DNA of 64,000 nt from Saussurea involucrata (GCA_033807775.1 CM066317.1:40055870-40119869); one strand, 5' to 3'; positions 35,801-46,151 are shown, counted from the stretch's first letter. Numbers and translations: made by a program. Notes: generated by a model not told the origin, from the sequence alone.

Positions 35801-38800
35801 CTAAAAAACCCAAATGAGTGAGAACTGAGAACCATAAGAGAGTAAAGCTAAAACATTTGGCTTGGAGATACCTTAATGGTATATAGTTGGATTTAATGGT
35901 ATAACAATGTTTGTCAAATGTTAAATTTCTAATAATTGTTATATGTTTGTCAAATGTTGAATTTCAGATACGTTAATGGTATATAGTTGAACGTGTTACT
36001 AAAAAACATATTCGACTACTGTTAGAACTATAAGAAAGCAAAGCTACAACATTTGAGGGGTAGGTGATATGATAATACCTTGGTAAGAGGTGAGTTGTTT
36101 TTGGTTATCATCTGCAATGCTCTATTAACACCAAAATCCCACAATTTCTTACTGGGAACATTATTGGTGTAGAGAATGGATATCGTAGGAACCTCTTTTC
36201 GTAATTTCACAATACTGGAGGAAATCTGCATCAAAACACAAACATGTTTCGATAAGAATCTATAAGGGTGCGTTTCGTACACAGGACAGGGATCATTGTC
36301 CTATGTTTGGCACAGGGACGGACCTAGAAAATTTTTCATACGGTGACACCATATTTTTTCATACGGTTTTTATCGAAGTGTCTTTCATCTTTTTATCAAT
36401 CTTCAATATCGTCTGATGTGTTTTTAGCCAAATTTTGGCGTTTTGAGAGATTTTTAACGTTTTTTGCTTGATTTCGGAGGATTTTTAAGTTTTTTTACCA
36501 ATTTCGAGAGATTTTTCGGTATTTTTTGTTGATTTCAAGAGATTTTTTCGGTTTTTTTTGGTTGAATGGGTATAAGATTTGGGTCTTTTTTCAGTTTAGG
36601 TGCACCCCTTGTAGTTTCCAAATGAATACGGTAGCACCTCCTAAATCGATACGGTGGCACCTTCACAAAAACAAATTTTTTTACCCTTCGTCGGAAAATT
36701 CTTACGGTGGCACGTGCCACCACGTGCCCCTCATGGGGTCCGTCCCTGGTTTGGCAGGACTTTTATGTGGAACAAACAGGAAAAGAGTGGAACAAACTTG
36801 TTCCACCCCCACCCCATGAAACAAGGTGGAACAAATAAAGACTTATGTTTTACCAATATAACATCAAAATAAAATCTAATTATCTTCTAAATCATCAAAT
36901 AAGCCTTCTATTTTATATTTTATTAATTCTTTAAATTTTATTTATTGTATTTTATGTTCTTTAAACTTTCACTTTACTTATCTCAAAATATTATTTTTAT
37001 ATGTGTTAGAATAGATGTAGGAATCAATCGATGAACAAACGAGAGTGAGATGTGGCTGAACTGCAACATCTTTTCATCTATTGAGAGAGCGATTACAAAG
37101 ACTGATTAACCTAACACTGAAACATAAGTAACCTATATATACAGCTAAGATATAGATAATTACAGAATAGACCTTGTACTTTACATATACACAATAATAA
37201 CTCTAACACCCCCCCTCAAACTCAAGTGGGGGAAGAATGAGCCAAATTGAGTTTGGAAACAAGAGCCCGAAAACGCCCCGGAAGATGAGCTTTGGTGAAG
37301 ATGTCTGCTGTCTGATCAATGGTTGAAATCGGGAGAAGTTTAACTGTCTTGCGAAGAACATGTTGACGAGTGAAATGACAGTCAATCTCTATGTGCTTCG
37401 TACGCTCATGAAAGACATCATTGTGAGCAATCTGAATAGCCCTATTGTTATCACACCACAATGGTGTTGGAGAGATCTGATGAGCACCCATATCAGATAG
37501 TAACCAGCGTAGCCATACAAGTTCTTGTGTAGTGTCAGCTAAAGCGCGATACTCAGCTTCAGTACTAGATCGAGCTGTCAGAGATTGTTTCTTGCTGCGC
37601 CAGGAAATAAGAGAGTCTCCAAGGAAGAAACAATATTCGGTGGTAGAGCGACGGTCTGTTATGTCTCCATCCCAGTCAGCATCGGAGAATGCACGAAGAG
37701 TTAAGGACGATGTGGATGAGAAGTGAAGTCCATGAAACATTGTCCCTTTAAAATACCGAAGGATACGTAGAACCGCGACATAGTGATCGGAGCACGGAGC
37801 AGCCATGAACTGGCTGACTATATGAACTGCATATGCAAGATCCGGTCGAGTAACAGTAAGGTAGACCAGAGAACCAACTAGTTGACGGTACCGTGTAGGG
37901 TCCCGCAGCGGGGTGCCGGCATTGGGAGCAAGATGCAGATTTTGCTCAATGGGTGTAGAAGCAACTTTGTTGTCTGTAATCCCAGCTTTGGATAACAGAT
38001 CTGAAATGTACATGGCTTGACAGAGATAGATGCCGGAAGAGTCTGACAGAACTTCAAGACCAAGGAAGTAGTGCAGTTTACCAAGATCTTTCATCTCAAA
38101 GCATGAGCTGAGAGACTGTTTGAGATGGGTGATACCTGTAGAGTCACTGCCAGTAATGATCATATCATCAACATACAATAGGAGTAAGATAGTACCTGCA
38201 TCAGTGGTCTGAGTAAACATGCCAGAATCATAATTACTCGGAGAAAACCCCAATGAAATGACAATATTGCTAAAATTTTCAAACCAAGCACGAGGAGCTT
38301 GTTTGAGGCCATAGAGGGCTTTTCGGAGTCGGCATACATGACCCTGACGAGAGATCACACCTGGAGGGGGTCTCATGTAGACTTCCTCTTCGAGATCACC
38401 ATTTAGAAAGGCATTCTTGACATCCATCTGGTAAAGTGGCCATCTTTTGGTGGCAACTATGGCGAGAAGACTACGAACCGAGGTGACACGAGCCACAGGA
38501 ACAAACGTCTCCTCGTAATCAATGCCATATTCTTGATTGAAGCCTTTTGCCACAAGGCGTGCTTTGTATCGATCAATGGATTCATCAGACATTGTTTTGA
38601 TTTTGAAGACCCATTTGGAACCAAGAGGTGACTTGCCCGGTGGGAGAGGTACAAACTCCCATGTATTTGCTTTGTCAAGGGCCTGAAGTTCCTCAGTCAT
38701 AACTTGCTTCCAAACAGGGTTAGAAGCAGCTTCCTTGAAGGAAGTGGGTTCATGGTTGGACAACAGTGTAGCATAAAAATGATAATCATGAAGGTGAGAA

Positions 38801-41800
38801 GGAACTTGTCTTACCCGGTCTGAGCGTCGTACTTCAGCTTGTGGTTGAGAGGAGTTAGGATCCATAGACTCAGCAGATGGCTCAGAAGTAGTCCTTGGAG
38901 ATGGTGCAGATGATTGATCATTATCAGATGGCACAGATGGCGTAGGTGAAGGCTCAGCTTGAGACGAGACGGAAGGAAGTTGAGCAAATGATGAGGTCAT
39001 AGATGGAGGTGAGACGGAAGGAGGTATAGTAGATGGAGGGGTGAGTATGGGGTCTATATGGAGTGAGTCCAAAGAAATAGAGTTATCAGTGAAGAAGGAA
39101 GTGGAAGTGGAAGGATTGGGTATGTCCTGAATTTTGGACACTGTTGAGAAAGGAAGATGTTCCCAGAATGTGACATGGCGGGATATACGTAGTCTCTTAG
39201 AGACTGGATCCCAACAACAATAACCTTTGTGTTCACCATAGCCAAGAAAGCAGCATAATCGAGAACGAGGTTCGAGTTTGGTGTGTTAATGAGGTTGCAA
39301 CTGAACAAAGCAGGCACAACCCCATACTTTTAGGAGTTCATATGCAGGGGAGACCCCATGGAGCACTTCATAGGGAGACTCTTGATTTAGGATGGGAGTC
39401 GGGTGACGGTTGATGGTGTAGACAGCCGTGAAGGCGGCTTCGCCCCAAAAACGTTCTAGACACTTGGCTGAGATTAATAGAGTACGAACAATATCGAGGA
39501 TGTGGCGATGTTTACGTTCTGCACGTCCATTTTACGGAGAGGTGCCGGGACAGGAGTACTGATAAAGAGTACCCTGAGATTGAAGAAAAGAGAGAAGAGA
39601 AGATTCTTTGCATTCCATAGCATTATCTGCTCGAAGAATCTTTATAGGCTTGGAAAACTGGGTCAGAATCATACGGACGAAGGTAATATATATTTGAGGT
39701 AGCTCGGAGCGATGTTTCATGAGATATATCCATGTAAAGCGTGTGTGATCATCGATAAAGATAACAAAGTATCGAGAACCTCCCATGGATGGATGTGGTG
39801 CTGGTCCCCAAACATCAGAGTGAATGAGATCAAAAGGAGAAACAAATTTAAATTCATTTAGTTGAAAAGGTAAGGCATGATGTTTGCCAAGTTGACAAGA
39901 TAAACAAGAAACGTTTTCAGAAGAAGTGTTGCCTAATAATCCTGAACTAGCTAACAATTTTATTCTAGCTAAAGATAGATGTCCTAGACGCTTATGCCAT
40001 AATTCAAAAGAAGGGGTACTGGAAACAGAAGCAACAAAATTTGATGAGGGTAAGGGAAGGCGGAGGTAGACCACTTCAATCATCCGACCAACTTTACGGC
40101 CTACTCCAAGGATCTGCTTGGTCTTTGGATCTTGCACAACACAGCCAGAAGGATGAAACAGAACAATTAGACCGGATTCCATAAGTTGAGTGATTGAAAT
40201 CAGGCTCAGAGATAAGTTAGGGATATGTAGCACATCAGGTAATTGTATATTAGGGGTAGAGACAGTCCCACTGAAAGATACAAGTAAGCGAGTGTCATCC
40301 GCAGTACGGACTGATGAGAACATTCTGGAGGTCTGCTTAGAGACAAACCCGTCAGCCTTAGGTGTCATGTGGTTACAATATCCAGAGTCAAATAGCCAAG
40401 GGTTACCTGGTGCTGAGATATTGCACTGAGAATTCATACCCATAGAACCTATCATGAGTCGCTCTATAAGTTCTTGGTTTCGGCGCATGGGTTCCATAAG
40501 GTCAGGTGATGAGTTGTTGCTATGCGGTGCCTGAATTGCCGGCGTAGAGGAGTCTTGAGTGATTGAACCAGCAAATGACTGAGTGCGCTGTTGCTTTTGC
40601 TCATCTGAATTCCGTGGATGCTTTGGACAGTCAGACCCATAGTGTCGTGGATGTCTGATCCTACACCAGCGACATTTTTGAATTGGGCAGTTGAGGAGAA
40701 GATGAGTACTAGAGTGACAAAACGTGCATTCACTGTATTTAGACTGGCTATTGAGAGCCATTTGGAACTGAAGACTGGAAGAAATTTTTGGAATGTAAAG
40801 AACTAATCGTGAGGTACCGAAACCGTGTGTTCCAGAATTGAAAACTGAAAGGAGGAGTTTCGGAGTTGTGAGTGATGGAACTGAGTGTTCCGGAAATAAT
40901 TTTAGAAAAGTGAGAACCGGAGTTGAGTTTCGGAATTGATCTCAAACCGGAGTTGAGTTTCGAAATTTGTGAAGGTACTGGAATGTGAGTTCCGGAATCA
41001 AGAAAGATCCGGAATTGAAAACAGGATCCGGAAATTAGAAAACAAATCAGGTTTCGGATTAGAGAAGCAGTTCCGAAATTTCAAGCAAGCAGTTCCGGAA
41101 GTAAAATTGAAGCAGATACCGGAAGTGAATGGTCCGGAATTAAAAGGAAGCAGGTTCCGGAATTTTAGACAGAAGCAGATCCGGAATCAAGAAGCAGATC
41201 TGGAATCGAGATAACAAAAAGTGCAAGATCCGGAATTTGAGGTTGTTCCGGAATTTTGGCAATGAGAGTTCCGAAAATTGTAAGGTTCCGGAGTGGTATG
41301 CGAAATCAGTTCCGGAGTGCAGGTGAGGAGTTTTGGTGTTACGGTGTTTGCAAGGCTAAAGGGGTTCCGGAATTTAGAAATAGGTTCCGGTATTAAAATC
41401 AATGCGGATCCGGAACTAGGAGATGTTCCGGAATGCAGATGACAGATCCGGAAAGAGAGGTGATCCGGAACTGGGAGATGTTCCGGAATTTTGTGCAGTT
41501 CCGGAAGTTGTGATTCCGGATTAGGTTAGACGAAAATCGCGATTCAAAAATAAACCACGAAATAGAAGACGAGCAGAAGACGAGCAATAAAAGTACGATG
41601 AAGACGCGATGAATCAGTAGGATAGATGAGACGTACCTAAAGCTCTGATACCATGTTAGAATAGATGTAGGAATCAATCGATGAACAAACGAGAGTGAGA
41701 TGTGGCTGAACTGCAGCAGCTTTTCATATATTGAGAGAGCGATTACAAAGACTGATTAACCTAACACTGAAACATAAGTAACCTATATATACAGCTAAGA

Positions 41801-43928
41801 TATAGATAATTACATAATAGACCTTGTACTTTACATATACACAACAATAACTCTAACAATATGGTTTCTATATTTTGATTAATTTATGTAAATTATTAAA
41901 TACTAATCGTAAAAAAATATAGAAAATGTTATAAAATAAATATAGAAAATGTCATAAAATAAATATTGAAAACTACATAATTTTTTTATTTTTTTGGTGT
42001 CACTTTAATCGTCTTGAAAAACTTTCTAATAATTATTTGTTATAAAAGTATTCATTTCTTTATAATTTAATAAATTACATAATTAATCAAAATATATAAA
42101 CAATGTTATATGTTGTGTTCTATCATGTTTGCATACCAAACGCACCGAAATAAACTAAAACCCAATTGACTTTCCACAAAAGCAAAACATGGCAGGCAAT
42201 GAACCTGTGTCATGGTTTCTTGAAGTGCATTTATTGCATTCCCAAATGTCCATGAAAGGGATTGATCCCAAGCAATAGTAGTTACTAGCATTGAACTTCC
42301 TTCAAACTCATTGAACTCCACCTGTAATTTCACAAACAATGAATGAGTCATCTATACATAATATTAGAAGAATTGAATGTTGGTGATTTTAGTGTCATCA
42401 ATCATTTTGGTGTAATTGTGATTTAATTGAGATTGATTAAGACGATAAGGCAAACATACGTAAGTTAGGAGGTGCGGAGTGCACACTTACAAGTTTCCGT
42501 TATCATCTTAGATCGCCTTAAAGCGGTGTCGAAGTTCGAAAAGACTAGAATTTTCTCTAAAAGTTGTCGCTGAAGATCACCTTCAGCTTGTGAAAGTTGT
42601 CGCTGAAAGCTTAAGACTGAAACCTAAGAGCTGTCGCTGAAAGCTGAAAGCTGTCAGCTATCGCTGAAAGGCAGCCATCGCTGAAAACCAGCCATCACTG
42701 AAAGCTGTCAGCTGTCGTTGAAAGCTATCAGCTGTCGCTGATAAGTGCTGTCAGTTTTTGATCAAATTTTCGCTGGAAAATATTATTGTCCAGAACTTCA
42801 AATTCGGTTGTAGGTATCTTTTGGCCTTATCCATTAACGGTTATAACCGTTTTACAACCGTTTAACCGTCTATAACCGTCGATCTCTTATTTAAATATGT
42901 AATTGAGAATCTGGGTATAAATATATCTTATATCATAGCCTTTGGTGTAAGAAAAATCTTAAGAATTATCCCAATACAAAGTTCGTGAACCCAAGGCTTA
43001 TAGGGTCGAATTGTTGTATTCGGAAAGTGCCTTTCCGACACGATTCTTAAGATTATCCGGTCTCGACACCATCATATAATCACACAATTTCTAACATTGA
43101 ATGACCCAAAGGATGTGTTTGTAATTGAGAATCTGGGTATAAATATATCTTATATCATAGCCTTTGGTGTAAGAAAAATCTTAAGAATTATCCCAATACA
43201 AAGTTCGTGAACCCAAGGCTTATAGGGTCGAATTGTTGTATTCGGAAAGTGCCTTTCCGACACGATTCTTAAGATTATCCGGTCTCGACACCATCATATA
43301 ATCACACAATTTCTAACATTGAATGACCCAAAGGATGTGTTTAATTAATTACCTGTGGAATCATGAAGAAGAATGACCCAAAAGCTTCCCATTCAAATGA
43401 TATATTAGCCAATGCATCAAAACGGATGGCCCCATAAGCACGAATCAATGGCCACTTCTTAGAAAGGAACCTTTTTTTTGAAAAGGAGAAAGGAACCTTT
43501 AATTAGTTTAAGTTGTTTAAACTTTAGATGGGTTACAAAATAATAGGAAAATATGGAGAAATTAAATGTTATGTTTACCTCTTAATAGATCGCCAATCAT
43601 GGAGTGAAAAGGGGGAGAGATGGCGAAAGAAGACAGCTGAGCCTAAACCAGCAACGCTGACCGGAGACGAATCCTGGTTGATGGTGGATACATCACTTTC
43701 AGTGAGCAAATCGATGAAAGGATAGCCATCGATTCTCGGTTGCCTTCTTCCGGAGAAAAAACAACGAGGGAGATGCTGGAATTGTTGCTGACCACGTAGC
43801 CACTCGATTGCTTCAATTTGCTCTTCGATTGGAACCTTCCATTCGTAATTTCGATTAACTTCACATAACATAATCTCGTACAACTTAAGAAAAATTATTA
43901 AATACACCAAATAGCAACTTAATTTCAC
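32897..43928 (-). CDS. ICS: Isochorismate synthase (chorismate-binding family), 13 exons recognised
   Basis: Exons (minus strand, in order) are about 43928-43579, 43470-43353, 42321-42205, 36225-36079, 35800-35732, 35639-35571, 35467-35349, 35227-35170, 34695-34585, 34430-34346, 33790-33693, 33575-33483 and 32932-32897; all junctions are GT/AG and phases agree. ICS converts chorismate to isochorismate in plastids, for salicylate and phylloquinone. Landmarks: VPIEEQIEAIEWL, SVAGLGSAVFF, WPLIRAYGAIRFD, VEFNEFEGSSMLVTTIAWD, LTKVVLARSS (catalytic Lys), YQFCLQPPNAPSFVGNTPEQLFHR, SEALAATRARG (catalytic Glu), HPTPAVCGFP, MYAGPVGWFGGEESEFAVGI and GALIYAGTGIV. The C-terminus is short (ending KLEVLS). 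No stops or frameshifts are seen inside the matched exons. The 5' end is doubtful: the frame opens at a Met at 43926-43928 but that leader is not transit-peptide-like, and about 490 residues is short of the usual 560-570. An upstream exon may lie beyond the repeats or be lost. Introns hold several transposons. Confidence 0.9.
33180..33471. mobile_element. MITE in the last ICS intron
   Basis: Left end GGGGTTGTTTGAC and right end the complement of AAGCTGTTTGTTTAC form imperfect inverted termini. The interior holds GATTAAGAGG and CTTAGTGATTC words on both sides, making partial hairpins. The right end lies about 12 bp from the end of exon 12 (33483). No clean target duplication found. Confidence 0.45.
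33889..34340. mobile_element. Hairpin-rich MITE in an ICS intron, relative of the element at 34777
   Basis: It starts TTACAATAAAATTGGATTTATAGG, shares the TATAGGACG and GGACACTTTTGAGAAAGTGTCC words with the element at 34777-35156, and ends near GTGGTG just before the exon 10 donor (34344-34345). The right terminus is degenerate. Internal GGACACTTT and AAAGTGTCC pairs repeat three times. Confidence 0.5.
34777..35156. mobile_element. CACTA-type MITE in an ICS intron
   Basis: Termini CACTACAATAAAATTGAGTT and the complement of CACTACAACAAAACTGAGTT are about 20-bp inverted repeats beginning CACTACAA, typical of CACTA (En/Spm) elements. It is 380 bp long, with TAGGACGC and GCGTCCTA-like internal words. 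Flanking trinucleotides GTT and ATT agree in two of three bases. The right end is 11 bases from the GT donor of exon 8. Confidence 0.75.
36313..36748. mobile_element. hAT-type MITE with perfect 8-bp target duplication
   Basis: Termini CAGGGACGGACC and GGTCCGTCCCTG are perfect 12-bp inverted repeats. GTTTGGCA flanks both sides (36305-36312 and 36749-36756). It is 436 bp long. Inside are GATTTCGAGAGATTTTT-like repeats and ACGGTGGCAC words. Minus- and plus-strand open frames across it are incidental. Confidence 0.9.
37004..37208 (-). repeat. 3' LTR of copia element 2
   Basis: 205 bp, TGTTAGAATAG to CTCTAACA, preceded on the minus strand by a G-rich polypurine tract. It contains CCTATATATACAG, a possible TATA-type signal on either strand. 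Confidence 0.95.
37222..39285 (-). pseudogene. pol: RT and RNase H of copia element 2
   Basis: The frame begins after a nonsense codon at 39286-39288 (first Met at 39139-39141) and ends at 37222. A Ser/Pro-rich linker is followed by RT: WEFVPLPPGKSPLGSKWVFK, ARLVAKGFNQ, YQMDVKNAFLNGD, YGLKQAPRAW and the catalytic YVDD. RNase H is complete: Asp in FSDADWDGD, Glu in SSTEAEYRAL and Asp in LWCDNNRAI, ending with KHIEIDCHF and QTADIFTKA. There is no internal stop over 639 codons. Confidence 0.9.
39289..40761 (-). pseudogene. pol: Zinc knuckle, protease and integrase of copia element 2
   Basis: From Met at 40759-40761 the frame encodes two CCHC fingers (CTFCHSSTHLLLNC, then CRWCRIRHPRHYGSDC), an aspartic protease site in WLFDSGYCNHMT, a GAG-pre-integrase finger (LWHKRLGHLS, CLSCQLGK), and integrase with Asp in DLIHSDVWGP and Asp in LRADNAMEC. 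A TAA at 39532-39534 replaces a codon in the SPQQNG-type motif, just before the catalytic Glu segment NGRAERKH. Reading continues in the same frame to a second TAA at 39286-39288. The capsid part of gag expected upstream is missing. Confidence 0.88.
40762..41641 (-). other. Leader of copia element 2 filled with TCCGGA words in place of a capsid gene
   Basis: Between the primer-binding site (41642-41653) and the zinc-finger frame there is no open frame resembling gag capsid. Instead, 20 exact TCCGGA hexamers (hand count, 40889-41520) plus many one-mismatch forms (TTCCGAA, ACCGGA, TCTGGA) recur every 15-60 bp. The repeats fall in different frames, so they are not a peptide repeat. Confidence 0.85.
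41654..41858 (-). repeat. 5' LTR of copia element 2
   Basis: 205 bp, about 2.4 percent different from its mate by eye. It is followed inside by the TGGTATCAGAGC primer-binding site on the minus strand and outside by the ATATG duplication. Confidence 0.95.
42378..43096. repeat. Solo LTR in ICS intron 2 with TTGAA target duplication
   Basis: It runs from TGTTGGTGATTTTAG to ATTTCTAACA, 719 bp, flanked by TTGAA on both sides (42373-42377, 43097-43101). No internal element domains are present, so it is a solo LTR or a very small non-autonomous element. At about 42565-42750 it contains a run of GTCGCTGAAAGCTG-like words (roughly ten imperfect copies, several forming CAGCTG palindromes). Confidence 0.85.
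42899..43342. repeat. Perfect 222-bp tandem duplication
   Basis: Units 42899-43120 and 43121-43342 read identically by eye. Each contains the last 198 bp of the solo LTR, its TTGAA target duplication and 19 bp of ICS intron. The second copy ends 10 bp from exon 2 (43353). The duplication therefore arose after the LTR inserted. Confidence 0.93.
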
Positions 43929-44095
43929 AAATTTTCTTTATCACTAACATTCTTAAAAAAAGTTTAGAAAATATGTATTATTAGATAAGGAAAATAATAA
44001 GTGTTATTTATCTTGGAAAAAAAAATCAGATTTGTCTAAAAATATATTACTCTAGAATATTTAATTTACATACAAGTTAATAGGAACAAAGGTTT
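43929..44095. other. A+T-rich spacer upstream of the recognised ICS exons
   Basis: No transit-peptide-like open frame, TATA box or conserved ICS N-terminal sequence could be recognised here before the repeat unit begins near 44096. Confidence 0.4.
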
Positions 44096-44284
44096 TTAAA
44101 TGATTTTTTAAAGAGGGGGTGGAAAACATAATATGTAAGATATGAATAAGCCGGAGGAAAAGTGAAGAAATTATTAAAAAAAATTGAAAGAGACTTTTAT
44201 GTGTTTGTGTCATGTAATCAGAATGATGTGTCATCCACAATTCGGTTTAAAAGATAACAATTATTCATTGTTATAGTGGATATA

Positions 44285-44990
44285 TGGAACACCCTGATTT
44301 TTGGAAGATATCGATCTTAAGATAAATATGAAAAATAGAATTTTTGATTAAATCCTAGATTTTATGGTCTTGTTGGATGGAGAATTCAAATACGAGTCTA
44401 ACGGTTCTTTTCGGAGCGAAATCGGAGCAAAACGAAGAAGTTATGGCCAAAACAGTGTTTAGAAAGAACCGGGCGACAAAAACCGCGCGCGGTTTTGGCG
44501 CTGATGTACCCGCGCAAAGAACCGCGCGGAGCGTCTGATCTGCATAAAAACGCGATTTTCAGCTCCAAACTTCATTTCTTCATATCTCTCTCATTTCTAC
44601 TCCGTTTTTGGCGATTCAATTTGTTATGATTTCGTTTTTTAGAGCTTTTTGAGGATAGAGTGTTAGTTTTGGGAATATCCAAAAGTATTTGGTGGTGGAG
44701 TGGAAGCAAAGATCAAGAGCTCATCACCATCACCTCCATCTTCAAGAAATTTAGGGTTTTCTAGGTTTTCACCAAAACCAAAGTGTTGAGTTCATCCTCG
44801 TAGTTTCTAACCTTTATTATGAGTTATAAATGCTTCATTGTTGACTTCTTAGTGTTTTATCTCTCCAATTTCGGTTTGGATGATTTTGAGAAAAGTTAGG
44901 TCAAATTGGGGTTTTGGGTCAAAATGGAGATTTTGATGTATTATGTTTGGGTGAACGATTCTAAGTGGTTGGATATGAATATTTAATGTT
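44285..44990 (+). repeat. Gypsy-type LTR fragment, unit A
   Basis: It starts TGGAACACCCTGATTTTT, like LTR starts of plant chromoviruses. It contains the CGCGCGCGG/CCGCGCGG palindromic cluster (44480-44530) and ends against the LINE 3' end. No coding capacity. The unit B copy is at 61788-62490, with a short deletion in the GC-rich cluster. Confidence 0.6.
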
Positions 44991-46151
44991 GGAAACTTTT
45001 GGATTGGTGTCATTACAAGAATTGAGAAGAGCGGGCATGCTAACGAAATAAGCTACACGATTAAGAGTACAAGCATGTCTAGCTAATAAATGAGACGACC
45101 CATTAGCGAGACGATTGTTCCAATGGACGGAAATGTGGTCTTTGAAGTTGAGAATGTGTCTAATTTTCTTAATAATGTCGCCAAACTCCGAGTTATCCTC
45201 ATAAGTGTCATAGATCGCATCCACAACCATCTTTGCATCCGACTCGATAATAATATGATTGTCATTGCGGCGAGAAATCCATTGGAGGGCGTCACAAATG
45301 GCAAGGGCTTCACATTCTCTCGTGGGCGGAATGAAAGGACAAGGAGAGGCGTAAGCCGAAACGAAGACCCCCCGAGTTGTCTCGAAGGACGGCTCCAAAA
45401 CCCGCTTTGTGACTCAGAGTAAAGATCGCGACGTCCACATTACATTTAAAAAAACCCAAACGCGGCGGTTGCCAACAAGGAACGAGGGGGGGGGGGGTCC
45501 GGGGGGATTTGGCGGTAGTCTAGAGGGGTTAGACGCGAGCCTCCAATCTATAAGCATAACGTTAGTGCGAGTAATTACCGAAGAAGTATCGCGAGGACAA
45601 TTATTCCAAAGAACCTCATTTCGAAGAAACCAAATGCTCCATAAAATCATGAGAAAAAAATAACGGGATTGACCAAGGTTGTCGCGGATAAACTTAAAGA
45701 CCAACTCATGGATAGAATTAGACGTTAGAAGTAAGTCCTCGATGGTATTTCCGAGACCCGCCTAGTACCATATTTGACTATTCAAGGGGCATCCAACTAA
45801 AGTGTGCCAAACATTTTCCACATCTCGAGAACACATGGGACAAGAGACCACTGTTCTAACTCCTTTAGATTGGAGGGCAAGACGAGTGGGTAAAACATTT
45901 CTGATAGCTCTCTAAGCGAAAATTTTGATTTTATTAGGGATGTTGGCATTCCAAAGAGCATTCCAATCTCCGTTCAAGAAAAGGTGAGAAGTCGAGGCTA
46001 TATGTTCCGTGATTGTGCAATAGCTAGATTTGACGGAATAAATTCCATCACGCGACCAATGCCAAATAAGAGAGTCATCCTGATTGTTGGAAGGAGGACG
46101 AAGATTGGTAATTTTTATATAATCCTCATGGGAAAATAAATCATTGATAAG
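44961..46151 (-). pseudogene. LINE ORF2 3' part, unit A (zinc-binding and RNase H regions)
   Basis: Read on the minus strand: WHWSRDGIYSVKSSY and NALWNANIPNKIKIFA (zf-RVT region, to 45912), a Trp/Arg-rich linker (45704-45414), then an RNase H-like domain (45398-44961) with ECEALAICDALQWISRR, IIESDAKMVVDAI and LLARHA, ending shortly after. Several stops break it, including TAG at 45762-45764, which is shared with unit B, and at least one stop private to unit A near 45912. It is a dead fragment of a non-LTR retroelement of the plant L1-like type. Confidence 0.8.

Larger units (their letters stand above)
37004..41858 (-). mobile_element. Ty1/copia retrotransposon, element 2 (4.9 kb), inside the ICS gene
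   Basis: 205-bp LTRs at 37004-37208 and 41654-41858 run TGTTAGA to TCTAACA and differ at about five positions. ATATG flanks both ends (36999-37003, 41859-41863), a perfect 5-bp duplication. On the minus strand a primer-binding site (41642-41653, TGGTATCAGAGC) and a polypurine tract GAGGGGGGG (37209-37217) are present. Small size, short LTRs and domain order suggest an Ale/Retrofit-like copia. The orientation is the same as ICS. Its pol lies in one frame with only two nonsense codons. Confidence 0.95.
36267..42146. mobile_element. MITE in the large ICS intron, split by a hAT element and copia element 2
   Basis: Left end GGTGCGTTTCGTAC (36267) and right end the complement of GGTGCGTTTGGTATGC (42146) form imperfect inverted termini. 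Removing the hAT MITE (36313-36748 plus duplication) and copia element 2 (37004-41858 plus duplication) leaves roughly 580 bp. A target duplication was not identified, so the call rests on the inverted ends and the nesting. Confidence 0.5.

Noticed and set aside
36526..36872. Plus-strand open frames of 72-97 codons
   Set aside because: They lie across the hAT MITE at 36313-36748 and its border, inside an ICS intron.
41187..41677. Minus-strand frames with repeated Phe-Arg-Asn and Ile-Pro-Glu words
   Set aside because: These are translations of the TCCGGA array; repeats fall in different frames, so a peptide repeat is not supported.
45090..45422. Plus-strand 110-codon frame, repeated at 62582-62914
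   Set aside because: It is the complement of the LINE RNase H region; conservation between the two copies reflects the tandem duplication.
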